DNA of 24,018 nt, taken from an uncultured Bacilli bacterium. GTDB taxonomy: Bacteria; Bacillota_I; Bacilli_A; RF39; UBA660. The DNA is taken from the NCBI GenBank assembly GCA_910586865.1, contig CAJUIY010000030.1:1-24018 (forward strand), given 5' to 3'. Of the stretch, positions 7,756 through 16,056 are shown one piece after another; position 1 is the stretch's first letter, and each line of letters starts with the position of its first letter. The notes under the pieces were generated by a model. The model worked only from the letters and a program-made list of their open reading frames with translations, did not search any database and was not told the DNA's origin. A program made the position numbers and the translations under genes.

Positions 7756-8583
7756 TCACTTTCTTTCTATAAATTTTAAATAATTATCATATCTACTTTT
7801 CATTATATTATTGTCTTCCACTGCCTTTTTTACTAGACATTCTTTTTCATTTTTATGTAGGCAATCTTTATAAATACATGGATATCTTTTAAATTCAACA
7901 AAACTATCTTTTATTTTACTGGCATCATAATGCATTAATTCTAAAGAGGAAAAGCCTGGAGTATCTAGAACCTTGCCTCCAAAAAGCTCAAATAGTTCAA
8001 CCACTCTTGTCGTATGTTTTCCTCTTCCTAATGCCTTGGATATCTCTCCTGTTTTTAATTTCAGATTGCCATCTAATTTATTTAATAGAGTAGACTTTCC
8101 GGCTCCTGTTTGACCTGTGAATACACTTGTTTTTTCCTTTAACATTTCTTTTAATTTTTCAAGTTCTGTATTATAAATAACAGGATAATCTAATTCTTCA
8201 TAGTAAGACAAAATAGTTTTTATCTTTTTTAATTCCATTTCACTAACTAAATCGCTTTTTGTAATACAGATAACAACACCTACCTTATTTATTTCCATAA
8301 GAGAAATAAATTTATCGAGTAAATTAAGAGAAAAATCAGGACTTTTTAAGCTAATTACTAAAATAGCTTGATCGATATTTGCAACACTTGGTCTTTGAAA
8401 AAAATTTCTTCTAGGAAGAATCTTCGTAATTAGATTCTTTTCTGCATCGAATTCTACATAATCTCCAACTAAGGGTAGTATCTTCTCTTTTCGGAAAATC
8501 CCTCTACATTTACAAGCATACGTTTTATTTTGATAACTTACAAAATGTAAATCACTCATTATTTTTATTATTTGTCCATTCAT
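7756..8583 (-). CDS. rsgA: ribosome small-subunit-dependent GTPase A
   Basis: 275 residues with an N-terminal OB fold and a circularly permuted GTPase order: G4 TKSD (108-111) comes before G1 GQTGAGKS (157-164) and G3 DTPGF (207-211). A C-terminal zinc motif follows: C236, C241, H243 and C249. RsgA (YjeQ/CpgA) hydrolyses GTP during late maturation of the 30S subunit. In Bacillus it is also a substrate of PrkC. It sits 23 nt downstream of prkC with SD GAGGAT, in the conserved prkC-cpgA-rpe order. Confidence 0.95.
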   Translation of the reverse strand: MNGQIIKIMSDLHFVSYQNKTYACKCRGIFRKEKILPLVGDYVEFDAEKNLITKILPRRNFFQRPSVANIDQAILVISLKSPDFSLNLLDKFISLMEINKVGVVICITKSDLVSEMELKKIKTILSYYEELDYPVIYNTELEKLKEMLKEKTSVFTGQTGAGKSTLLNKLDGNLKLKTGEISKALGRGKHTTRVVELFELFGGKVLDTPGFSSLELMHYDASKIKDSFVEFKRYPCIYKDCLHKNEKECLVKKAVEDNNIMKSRYDNYLKFIERK

Positions 8584-8606
8584 ATTATCCTCTAGTTTGT
8601 TTCTTT

Positions 8607-10451
8607 TTAATTATTAGTACCACCTGAACTAGGCGTCTCCCCAGTACCACCAGTTCCTGTTCCGCTTCCATTGCCACCATTCGTACCACCGCTATTCGTA
8701 TTATTGTTATTTCCATTGTTATTATTTGTATTGCCACTATTGTTGTTTGGTTTCTTTTCTGCTGGTTTTGCTGCGATATCCACTGTTAAAGTAGTACCTT
8801 CTAAAATCTCAGAACCTGCAATTCTCGATTGGCTAATGACTTTACCTGGTGTATATTCACTTGTTTCTACGTAATTTGTTTTTAAGGTTAGATTATATTT
8901 TTTACAAAAAGCTGAAGCATCATCGATACTGTATCCTTCTTGAACCATATCTGGGAAAGTTTCTACTAAATTAGGAATATAAAGCGTAATCGAATCTCCT
9001 TTTTTTACTTCAGATCCTTTGGCTAAAGATTGTCCTATGATTTCTTGCTCATCGTATTTACTATCGGTTACATCTTTTTTCTCAATGGTTACTTCTAATT
9101 CATATTTTGTTTCTAGAATGGTTTGAACTTCTATATAATTTTTACCAGTGTAATCTTCTAATTTAAACGTTTCTTCTCCACTCGATTTATATAATGTCAC
9201 CTTCGTACCTTTTTTTACCGTTTTTCCTTTTTTAGGATTTGTTTTTACAATACGCCCTTTTTCTATCTTTTCATCTGCTACTTTTTCGATTTTAGAATTT
9301 ACAACTAATCCTAAATCTTCTAATTTATCCGTTGCTTTACTAACCGTTAATCCAGATACACTTGGTATCACTACGGTTTTTGGTTTTGTAAGTTCTGGAA
9401 TAACAAATAATATCAATATAAATAGTAGAATAAGAGCAGAAAAAACAATGGATAATATGATGATTAATTTTTTGTTTTTCTTATCTTCTTTGTCTTCCTC
9501 TACTTTTTTGGCAAGTTCTTCTTCCTCTTCTTCTTCTTTTTCTAACTCTTCTAATTTCTTTAATCGTTTTGTACTTTCTGTTTCGTGTTCTGGATATTTA
9601 TAAATTAAAGGTTCCTCATCCATTCTATCATCATCCAAAGCAGTTAATAAATCATCATGCATACTCTTGATATCATCATAACGATTTTTTGGATTTTTCG
9701 CAGTTGCCCTTAAAATAATATTTTCAATACTTTGAGGAATACTTTCATTATCTTCTCTAATATTTGGAAGTGGGTCTCTCATATGTTTTAAAGCGATTTC
9801 TACTGCATTATCTCCTTTAAATGGTAGTTTTCCTGTTAATAATTCATAGAAAATAATTCCCATCGAATAAATATCACTTTTCGTAGTTGATCCTTTTCCA
9901 CTGGCTTGTTCTGGAGGTAGATAGTGAACAGAGCCCATTACCGAATTTGTTTGAGTAAGTTGGGTAGAATTCAGTGCCATTGCAATACCAAAATCGGTAA
10001 TTTTAATTTGTCCATCATCTTGAATCATAATATTTTGAGGTTTTAAATCTCTATGAATAATATATGCATCATGTGCATGTTGCATCCCATCTGTTAACTG
10101 TAACATAATGTCGATGGCTTCTGATAAAGTTAAGCTTCCTCTTCTTTTTAAGAGTTGTTTTAATGTCTTACCTTCAATGTATTCCATAATGATATAATAA
10201 AGACCATTATCTTCTCCAACATCATACATTTCTACAATATTTGGATGAGAAAGGCTAGATGCCGATAATGCTTCTCTTTGGAAACGGCGTACAAACTTTT
10301 CATCGTTGGATAAGTCTCCACGTAGTATCTTTATAGCCACATTACGATCAAGAATTTCATCATATCCTAAATAAACATTAGCCATTCCACCTTCGCCAAT
10401 GCTTTTTATAATCTCATAACGATCGTTAATTTTTTGCCCCTTTGAAATCAT
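8607..10451 (-). CDS. prkC: PASTA-domain Ser/Thr protein kinase
   Basis: 614 residues. The cytoplasmic kinase domain (1-270) shows the glycine loop GEGGMANVY (19-27), K41 in VAIK, HRDLKPQN with catalytic D135, DFG with D153, and the activation-loop Ser/Thr cluster at 162-174. A highly charged juxtamembrane stretch with a run of Glu follows (about 295-325), then one membrane helix (about 328-350) and three extracellular PASTA repeats (about 355-565). A C-terminal tail of ~45 residues is almost all Asn, Gly, Thr and Ser. Such kinases sense muropeptides or lipid II through PASTA and control growth, wall synthesis and dormancy exit. The ATG directly follows the stop of stp. The low-complexity tail is not part of minimal PrkC and may be a wall-embedding spacer. 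Confidence 0.95.
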   Translation of the reverse strand: MISKGQKINDRYEIIKSIGEGGMANVYLGYDEILDRNVAIKILRGDLSNDEKFVRRFQREALSASSLSHPNIVEMYDVGEDNGLYYIIMEYIEGKTLKQLLKRRGSLTLSEAIDIMLQLTDGMQHAHDAYIIHRDLKPQNIMIQDDGQIKITDFGIAMALNSTQLTQTNSVMGSVHYLPPEQASGKGSTTKSDIYSMGIIFYELLTGKLPFKGDNAVEIALKHMRDPLPNIREDNESIPQSIENIILRATAKNPKNRYDDIKSMHDDLLTALDDDRMDEEPLIYKYPEHETESTKRLKKLEELEKEEEEEEELAKKVEEDKEDKKNKKLIIILSIVFSALILLFILILFVIPELTKPKTVVIPSVSGLTVSKATDKLEDLGLVVNSKIEKVADEKIEKGRIVKTNPKKGKTVKKGTKVTLYKSSGEETFKLEDYTGKNYIEVQTILETKYELEVTIEKKDVTDSKYDEQEIIGQSLAKGSEVKKGDSITLYIPNLVETFPDMVQEGYSIDDASAFCKKYNLTLKTNYVETSEYTPGKVISQSRIAGSEILEGTTLTVDIAAKPAEKKPNNNSGNTNNNNGNNNNTNSGGTNGGNGSGTGTGGTGETPSSGGTNN

Positions 10452-11195
10452 CTACACTTCACCTTCCATATCTCTTATTAAATAAGCAACAGAAATATTA
10501 TCCGTTCCACCCCTATTGTTTGCCTTATTAATTAACTTTATTACTTTTTCCTCTATCTCGTTATCTTCTAATAACACTTTTTCAATTTGTTCTTCTTCTA
10601 ACATATTCGTAAGTCCATCACTAGAAAGAAGAATTTCTTCAATTTCCATGTCACAATCGAAAATATCAACATCAATTTCTGTGGATGCTCCTAGTGCTTT
10701 CATTAATACGTTCTTTTTTGGATGCACACTTGCTTCTTCTTTGGTAAGTTCTCCTGCCGAAACTAATAAGTTCACTAAGGTGTGATCATAGGTTACCTTA
10801 TGTAGTTTTCCTTCTTTCATAACGAATCCCGAAGAATCTCCAATGTTACCAAATAGTAAATATTCTTTGGTTAGTATGGCCATCACTAAAGTAGTTCCCA
10901 TTCCTTTGCTTTCTGGATGCGTTTTCTCATGTTGAAAAATTAAAGTATTAATCTCATTCACACAATCTCTAATCCATTCCACTGCATCTACCTTGCTTAA
11001 GTTTAGAAAGGTTTCACTAAAGTGTTTTCCTAAGTAGCTAATCGCAATGGAGGAAGCTACTTCTCCTGCCGAGTGTCCTCCCATTCCATCTGCAATAGCC
11101 ATTAAATACTCATTATCACTATTTTTAAGAATAATCACACTATCCTCATTATGGTCTCTTACCTTTCCAGCATCTGTTAAATAAAATGATTTCAT
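10452..11195 (-). CDS. stp: PP2C-family protein phosphatase (partner of PrkC)
   Basis: 247 residues, typical for Stp/PrpC. The PPM metal-binding motifs are present: RDHNED (14-18), ADGMGGH with D36, SSDGL and GGTDN with D232. It is a Mn/Mg-dependent cytoplasmic phosphatase that removes phosphate from Ser/Thr, including from PrkC and its substrates. Its ATG overlaps the rlmN stop (ATGA) and its own TAG is followed at once by the prkC ATG, so the three genes are translationally linked. The SD is GGGAGG, 9-10 nt upstream. Confidence 0.95.
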   Translation of the reverse strand: MKSFYLTDAGKVRDHNEDSVIILKNSDNEYLMAIADGMGGHSAGEVASSIAISYLGKHFSETFLNLSKVDAVEWIRDCVNEINTLIFQHEKTHPESKGMGTTLVMAILTKEYLLFGNIGDSSGFVMKEGKLHKVTYDHTLVNLLVSAGELTKEEASVHPKKNVLMKALGASTEIDVDIFDCDMEIEEILLSSDGLTNMLEEEQIEKVLLEDNEIEEKVIKLINKANNRGGTDNISVAYLIRDMEGEV

Positions 11196-12217
11196 ATTGT
11201 CTCTTCCTCCCTACTTCTGAGTTGCCCACAAGCTGCACTGATATTTTTACCAAATTCTTTTCTAATCGTAACATGAATCTTATTCTTCTTAAGTATATCA
11301 TAAAACTTCATAATTTGCACCGTTTTACTACGATTAAATTCGATATTTTCAGTTTCATTATAAGGTATTAAATTAACATAGGCATTCATCCCCTTTATCA
11401 AGGAGGCTAGTTCCAGTGCATTTTCCTTATGGTCATTTACTCCTTCTAATAAAATATATTCAAAAGTAAGCCTTCTTCCTGTTTTTTTACTATATTTTTT
11501 TAAAATTTCTATTAAATCTTTTATCGGATATACTTTATTAATTGGCATTAACTTATTTCTTAAAGTATCATTAGAAGCGTGCAGTGAGATGGCAAGATTT
11601 ACTTGCAAAGGAAAATTCATAAATTCTTCTATCTTAGGAATAATACCACAAGTAGATACGGTAATATGTCTACTTCCTATCGCCATTCCTTTTGGATAGT
11701 TTATAATTCTTAAAAATCTTATAACATTATCATAATTATCAAAAGGTTCTCCTATTCCCATAATTACAACATGCGAAATACGAGAATGAATATCCTCTTC
11801 TATTTGCATTACCTGTAAAACCATCTCATACGTTTCTAGATTTCTTACTTTTTTCCTTCTTCCCGATTCACAAAAACGACATCCCATATTACATCCTACT
11901 TGACTAGAGATACAAATACTATTGCCATAATCATGTCTCATTAAAACGGCTTCAATATGTTCCCCATCTTCTAACTTAAATAAATATTTCGCAACATCTT
12001 CCTCTTCTTCTTTTTTCACCACTTGTAATTTTTTTATTTGATAATTTTTTGCTAGTTCTTTTAATAATTCCTTTTTGATATTGGTTATTTCAGAATAATT
12101 TGTAATTCTTTTTTGATATAACCAAGTTAGTAATACTTCGGCATGAAACTTTTTTCCACCATGTTCTAAAAAGAAAGTACAGGCCTCTAAAAAATCAAGA
12201 TTATATATACTTTGCAT
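11192..12217 (-). CDS. rlmN: 23S rRNA (adenine2503-C2)/tRNA (adenine37-C2) methyltransferase RlmN
   Basis: 341 residues. Radical SAM cysteines C109, C113 and C116 form CX3CX2C (GCNMGCRFC). The two catalytic cysteines fit RlmN: C102 in CISSQVGC and C330 in AACGQL. GIGEPFDN is the GEP motif. It methylates C2 of A2503 in 23S rRNA and A37 of some tRNAs. The residues after the cluster (ESGRRKKVRNL) differ from the usual Firmicute ASTLGG form, but the VSSQVGC-like start favours RlmN over Cfr. It is the first gene after a terminator and has its own -10, with a leader of only about 15 nt. Position before stp-prkC matches Bacillus. Confidence 0.92.
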   Translation of the reverse strand: MQSIYNLDFLEACTFFLEHGGKKFHAEVLLTWLYQKRITNYSEITNIKKELLKELAKNYQIKKLQVVKKEEEEDVAKYLFKLEDGEHIEAVLMRHDYGNSICISSQVGCNMGCRFCESGRRKKVRNLETYEMVLQVMQIEEDIHSRISHVVIMGIGEPFDNYDNVIRFLRIINYPKGMAIGSRHITVSTCGIIPKIEEFMNFPLQVNLAISLHASNDTLRNKLMPINKVYPIKDLIEILKKYSKKTGRRLTFEYILLEGVNDHKENALELASLIKGMNAYVNLIPYNETENIEFNRSKTVQIMKFYDILKKNKIHVTIRKEFGKNISAACGQLRSREEETI

Positions 12218-12238
12218 GATACCACATCCTATAACTAA

Positions 12239-12244
12239 ATTATA
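12239..12244 (-). promoter_or_regulatory. -10 element of the rlmN-stp-prkC-rsgA-rpe operon
   Basis: TATAAT on the minus strand, 21 nt upstream of the rlmN ATG. The -35 at 17 nt is poor (TTTTAT). It lies directly after the terminator of the preceding gene, so it should set transcription of the whole kinase operon with a very short leader. Confidence 0.55.
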
Positions 12245-12253
12245 CTCTTATTC

Positions 12254-12310
12254 AAATAAAAATAAAAGACTGTAGCAATATTGTACCATTTCTTTACAAT
12301 TATCTACAGT
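12254..12310 (-). terminator. Rho-independent terminator of the GNAT gene
   Basis: On the minus strand the outer stem is ACTGTAG/CTACAGT (12304-12310 with 12269-12275) and the inner stem ATTGTA/TACAAT (12295-12300 with 12280-12285), separated by small unpaired parts. They are followed by CTTTTATTTTTATTT. It separates the GNAT gene from the rlmN operon. Confidence 0.8.
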
Positions 12311-12320
12311 TCTTATCCTT

Positions 12321-13823
12321 TTAATTTTTACGATTTTTTACAGGACCTTTTACCAAACTTTTATTAGTGGCAACTTGATTTGTTTTTGAGTAAAAATTCA
12401 TATTCCAAAGTCTACCATTAATATAATAAGAATCTAGTCTAATACCATTAAAATCAGCCACTTTTTCATTTAATTTGTTAGATGGCGTATTAAATTCAAA
12501 AACAGCACTTGTTACACTAGCATAACCAATTGAGAACAATTCGTCATAAAATTGATTAATTACGGTAGTACCTAAGCCTTGTCGTTGGTTATGAGGTGCA
12601 ATTCCCATTTCTATCTCAGCATTTTTCTCATTGGCATTGGTTCTTAAAATATTAATAAATCCTGAATAGTTATTATCCTTATCTAACAAAATGTAACTAT
12701 ACTTTTTTAAAGCATCGGATAAGTTATCTTCTCCATGATATTTTTGTAGAAAATATTTATCCTCACCTAAAGGAATCGTAAACCGTTCTCTTTCTTGCAT
12801 AGCCATACTATGACCCTCTAAAACCTTCTCAAAATTAATCTGCTTTTCTAGAAAGGATTTTGGAGATACTAATCGGTATCCATTTGATAATGCAATCATA
12901 GGAGTAAGCTCTTTCTTTTCTGTTTCTAATAAAGATATCTCTACTTTATCACCATTTGGAATTACAATTTGACCTTGTTTTTCCATTCTTGGAATATGTT
13001 GATACATATTTCTAGCCTCTAGAAAATAACCATTTATAGAAGAAAAAGGAATCTGAGCATAAAAATTCATGCTTGTATCTTTTAATATTTCCATCATATT
13101 TTTATCACTAGAAGATACGGCAAAGTTAACACTATGAATATTAGAACTATGCACCAAAGTTAAATAATCATCGATTATAAAGCTGGATAATGTATTTACG
13201 ATATCATCTCCTAAACTTTTATCAATAAACAAATTTAAATTTGCTCTTTTATTAGACAATATTACATTGCTTAGCCCAATAATTCCAATTACCTTATCTC
13301 TATTTTTAATCGTATAAGCCATTTTTAAACTTGGAATATCATAATCTTCTTGAAACCTTTCTAATACTTCTTCCGAAACGCCAGGTATTAAAAGTTCATT
13401 TAGAATATAAATATTTGGTGGGTTAATCTCTTTTCTTTTTTCTAATTCACATTTATTTTTTGTTATATACGTAATTTCCCTAATATTTGTGATATTTAAT
13501 GAATTCACCATATATTTCTCGTATTCTTCTAAAATGGAATCCTTATCTTCTTCTTTTAAGACATCCTTTGTACTTAGGTAAATAGAAGAAGCTTGGTTTT
13601 GAAAATCAACATCATATAATCCAATGAAACCTACACAATCTCCTTCCTTATCAACAATAGCGGCCCTATATTCTTCTGGCATACTATTTATTCTTTGTTC
13701 TATATTACTCTCTATTAACGTGATATTATCTTTTTCCAATTCTATTATAAAATCATGATAAATATCAAAACTACCAAGATAATACTTGGCTGTTTCTAAT
13801 TTAGGAATAAAATTTTTATTCAT
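12321..13823 (-). CDS. multi-domain GNAT-fold N-acetyltransferase-like protein, about 500 aa
   Basis: The protein looks like three GNAT-like units in a row. Unit 1 (about 1-150) has the strand YRAAIVDKEGDCVGFIGLYDV; unit 2 (about 155-285) has MAYTIKNRDKVIGIIGLSNV; unit 3 (about 300-495) has YILLDKDNNYSGFINI. Only unit 3 keeps a clear acetyl-CoA pyrophosphate loop, NQRQGLGTTV (Q/RxxGxG), followed by a helix and a typical SAVFEFNTPSNKL strand. Units 1 and 2 would be degenerate or structural. The substrate is unknown. The start is the ATG at 13823, not the in-frame GTG at 13835: GGGTG lies 5 nt before the ATG, and the promoter just upstream would leave almost no leader for the GTG. It stands where rsmB is expected in the conserved gene order. 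Confidence 0.78.
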   Translation of the reverse strand: MNKNFIPKLETAKYYLGSFDIYHDFIIELEKDNITLIESNIEQRINSMPEEYRAAIVDKEGDCVGFIGLYDVDFQNQASSIYLSTKDVLKEEDKDSILEEYEKYMVNSLNITNIREITYITKNKCELEKRKEINPPNIYILNELLIPGVSEEVLERFQEDYDIPSLKMAYTIKNRDKVIGIIGLSNVILSNKRANLNLFIDKSLGDDIVNTLSSFIIDDYLTLVHSSNIHSVNFAVSSSDKNMMEILKDTSMNFYAQIPFSSINGYFLEARNMYQHIPRMEKQGQIVIPNGDKVEISLLETEKKELTPMIALSNGYRLVSPKSFLEKQINFEKVLEGHSMAMQERERFTIPLGEDKYFLQKYHGEDNLSDALKKYSYILLDKDNNYSGFINILRTNANEKNAEIEMGIAPHNQRQGLGTTVINQFYDELFSIGYASVTSAVFEFNTPSNKLNEKVADFNGIRLDSYYINGRLWNMNFYSKTNQVATNKSLVKGPVKNRKN

Positions 13824-13843
13824 ACCATCACCCACTTACGAGT

Positions 13844-13872
13844 ATTTTACTAAATAAAACTCTTTTTTTCAA
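13844..13872 (-). promoter_or_regulatory. sigma-70-type promoter for the GNAT gene
   Basis: TTGAAA (13867-13872), a 17-nt spacer and TAAAAT (13844-13849) on the minus strand. Predicted initiation near 13837 leaves a leader of about 14 nt to the ATG at 13823. The upstream A/T-only hairpin at 13862-13879 could be a weak terminator for the 150-aa gene. Confidence 0.65.
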
Positions 13873-13899
13873 GAAAAAGATAACTAAAATGATAAGCTT

Positions 13900-14352
13900 C
13901 TACTGATGAAATCTTCTAGGAAAAGTTTCCCTCTTTTTTTCTTTGATATGATGATTAATAGTATCTTCTAGTCTAGAAATCCTAAATACTTCAATAGCAC
14001 TATCCATTTCTCTAATCGGTCTCATGCAATTTACATCATCTAGTAAAGAACCATATTCTCTTAGCACTTTTAACTCTTTTAATGACAAATCATCGATATG
14101 ATGATAAACATCATAAAATAATTTAATATTAGGAGACATCTCCTCTTGTGGAACTTTCTTTTCAGGGCACTTTACTGTTATCTCTTTCATTTCTTGGGAT
14201 AACTTCTGAAATCTTCTTTTTTTCTCTTCTGCCTCTTTTTGACTTCTACTATAACATGCTAAATGTAGAGGACTTAACATACTAGGTAAAAAAGTAATCA
14301 TAAAGCCTCTTGCGATAGGATAAAATATCTTTTCTATTACTTTTTTCTTCAA
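13900..14352 (-). CDS. small protein of unknown function with hydrophobic N-terminus, 150 aa
   Basis: Not recognised. Residues 10-34 are hydrophobic (FYPIARGFMITFLP then SMLSPLHLA) and may insert in or lie on the membrane. Residues 36-60 are a highly charged probable helix, and the remainder is a mixed helical region with NCMRPIRE near 112. Two Cys (C33, C62) have no obvious motif. The start is TTG at 14352, preceded by AGGTGAT at a suitable distance; the next in-frame ATG is at M18 and would cut into the hydrophobic segment. The SD lies inside the 3' arm of a hairpin, and the U-run after that hairpin runs into the start codon, so expression may be conditional. Confidence 0.65.
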   Translation of the reverse strand: MKKKVIEKIFYPIARGFMITFLPSMLSPLHLACYSRSQKEAEEKKRRFQKLSQEMKEITVKCPEKKVPQEEMSPNIKLFYDVYHHIDDLSLKELKVLREYGSLLDDVNCMRPIREMDSAIEVFRISRLEDTINHHIKEKKRETFPRRFHQ

Positions 14353-14383
14353 AAAAAATCACCTAATAAAAAATATGTTAGGT
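14351..14383 (-). promoter_or_regulatory. terminator-like hairpin that also covers a Shine-Dalgarno site
   Basis: On the minus strand ACCTAA (14378-14383) pairs with TTAGGT (14361-14366) across an 11-nt loop, followed by GA and eight T. The 3' arm TTAGGT plus GAT is also the SD for the TTG start at 14352. The element could end transcription after the 234-aa gene, or hide the SD of the next gene, or both. Confidence 0.5.
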
Positions 14384-14407
14384 AATTTTATTTTATGTTA
14401 GATTAAA

Positions 14408-15112
14408 CTAGATACTGAGTTCTTCTACATCCGAGAAGTTATCGAATATCATCGTGAATCGATATGTCGTAGTAGCAATTCCATTATATATGGCATAAGG
14501 AGTAAAATCATACTCTATTTTTTGTACATCTTTGTTGCTATCAAATGTAATACTTATCTTATTTACTTCATCCGCAATATCTATCTTTTTATTCTCATAA
14601 GAATCCATCAAAGTTGTCGTAGATACTTGATAAGTATACATTTGAGATTGGTTACTATAATTCGTCTTAGAGTCATAGGTTGCCTTTTGCAGAATTTCTT
14701 TTAAATAGTTAACATCTACTAGTTGTGGAATCGGATAAGGACTTTCCTCTTTTATCCACAATTGATTCACTTGTTTGACATATAAATTACTCGATTCAAA
14801 GAAATTTTCAATAATTCCATTACTATTTTTGGTAAATAAGGATTTTTCTTTGTTTCTTTTTCCTTCATAAAGAATTTGATTCGTATCTAACAGTAATTGG
14901 TATTGAAAGGTATAATTTTGTTTTTCTATCTTTTCAAAACTAAAAGCAAATTCTTTTTCTTTTGTCTTTTCACGATTATTGCTATTATTGGAACGTATGG
15001 AAATAATAACTGCTGTAAAGAAGATAAAGTAGGCAATTAAGAAAAGCCATGCCTTCTGCTGAGAATAATCTTCTGTCTCTATTTTCTTCTTTTTATTCTT
15101 TTTTTCACTCAT
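14408..15112 (-). CDS. single-pass membrane protein with an extracellular domain, unknown function, 234 aa
   Basis: A Lys-rich N-terminus (residues 3-10), one aromatic-rich membrane helix at about 21-40, and a ~190-residue outer domain. The outer part reads as long alternating strands (FSFEKIEKQNYTFQYQLLL, then QILYEG, and later NKISITF and VQKIEYDF) with a YLKEILQKATYDS helix. This recalls LolA/LppX-like open barrels of anchored proteins, but I cannot name a family. It lies 10 nt after fmt with no promoter between, so it is probably co-transcribed with fmt. There are no Cys residues in the outer domain. A terminator-like hairpin follows at 14351-14383. Confidence 0.8.
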   Translation of the reverse strand: MSEKKNKKKKIETEDYSQQKAWLFLIAYFIFFTAVIISIRSNNSNNREKTKEKEFAFSFEKIEKQNYTFQYQLLLDTNQILYEGKRNKEKSLFTKNSNGIIENFFESSNLYVKQVNQLWIKEESPYPIPQLVDVNYLKEILQKATYDSKTNYSNQSQMYTYQVSTTTLMDSYENKKIDIADEVNKISITFDSNKDVQKIEYDFTPYAIYNGIATTTYRFTMIFDNFSDVEELSI

Positions 15113-15122
15113 ATCTTACCCC

Positions 15123-16052
15123 TTACCTTACCACTTTCCCTAGTAGTTCTTCTTTTTTTACACCATTCAAATAGTCTCTTACTAACATTCTTTTCTTCCC
15201 AAATGGTTTGATTTCTAATAAGACAATTTCAGAGTCTTTTGTTTTGATACCAATTCCATCTTTATAGATTTTTACAATCTCTCCATTTTTTTTATCTGGA
15301 TAAGTTTGATTTGAAATTCTCGATGAATATACTTTTATCTCTTCCTCATCTAATATCAAATTAGCAGATGGAGAGGGTGATAATCCTCGAATATGATTAT
15401 ATATTTTTTCGGATTCTAAATTGAAATCAAGATGCTCTTCTTCTCTTTTAATATTATAAGCATAAGTTACTTCTTCTTTATCTTGTGAAATTCTTTCATT
15501 GGTTTTTTCGATAATACTTGGTAATACTTCTAAGATAAAGTCTTTGGAAACATTCGCAAGTTTTAAAGATAGCGATTCTAAATTATCTTCTTTTTCAATC
15601 TTTACTTTACATTGGGATATCATATCTCCACTATCCATGGCTTCATCCATATACATAATGGTAATACCCGTTTCTTGGTATCCTTCCATAATAGCTCTAT
15701 GAATAGGAGCCCCTCCTCGTAATTTCGGAAGCAATGAAGCATGAATATTAATACATCCATATTCTGGATACTCTAATAATTCTTTTGGTATGATTTGACC
15801 ATAGGCACAAGTAATAATCAAATCTGGTTTTTTATCAATAATTTTTTGATAGTCTTTTTTTATATGGTCTGGTTGAAAAACTTCGATATGATGTTTTTCT
15901 GCAAATTCTTTTACTGGAGTATTCTTTAGTACTTGTTTTCTCCCCACTCTTTTATCTGGTTGACTAACTACCATAACCACATCATAATTCTCAACTAAGG
16001 ATTCTAGTGGCTTTACTGCAAATTCTGGTGTACCCATATATATAATTCTCAT
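15123..16052 (-). CDS. fmt: methionyl-tRNA formyltransferase
   Basis: 309 residues, normal length. The N-terminal formyltransferase domain shows MGTPEFAV at the start, N102 and H104 in INIHASLLPKLRGGAPI, and D143 in DSGDM, which correspond to the catalytic Asn-His-Asp of Fmt. A C-terminal OB-like domain follows (about 205-309). It formylates Met on initiator tRNA using 10-formyl-tetrahydrofolate. The partner peptide deformylase gene def, usually next to fmt, is not here. It lies 4 nt after the 387-aa gene, with SD GGAAGGTGAT. Confidence 0.95.
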   Translation of the reverse strand: MRIIYMGTPEFAVKPLESLVENYDVVMVVSQPDKRVGRKQVLKNTPVKEFAEKHHIEVFQPDHIKKDYQKIIDKKPDLIITCAYGQIIPKELLEYPEYGCINIHASLLPKLRGGAPIHRAIMEGYQETGITIMYMDEAMDSGDMISQCKVKIEKEDNLESLSLKLANVSKDFILEVLPSIIEKTNERISQDKEEVTYAYNIKREEEHLDFNLESEKIYNHIRGLSPSPSANLILDEEEIKVYSSRISNQTYPDKKNGEIVKIYKDGIGIKTKDSEIVLLEIKPFGKKRMLVRDYLNGVKKEELLGKVVR

Positions 16053-16056
16053 ACTA

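Noticed and set aside
11192..12217. The radical SAM methyltransferase as a Cfr-type resistance enzyme
   Set aside because: The CISSQVGC start and the conserved position before stp-prkC fit the housekeeping enzyme RlmN.
13824..13835. GTG at 13835 as start of the GNAT gene
   Set aside because: The promoter at 13844-13872 would initiate about 2 nt before it and its SD spacing is wrong; the ATG at 13823 has GGGTG at 5 nt.
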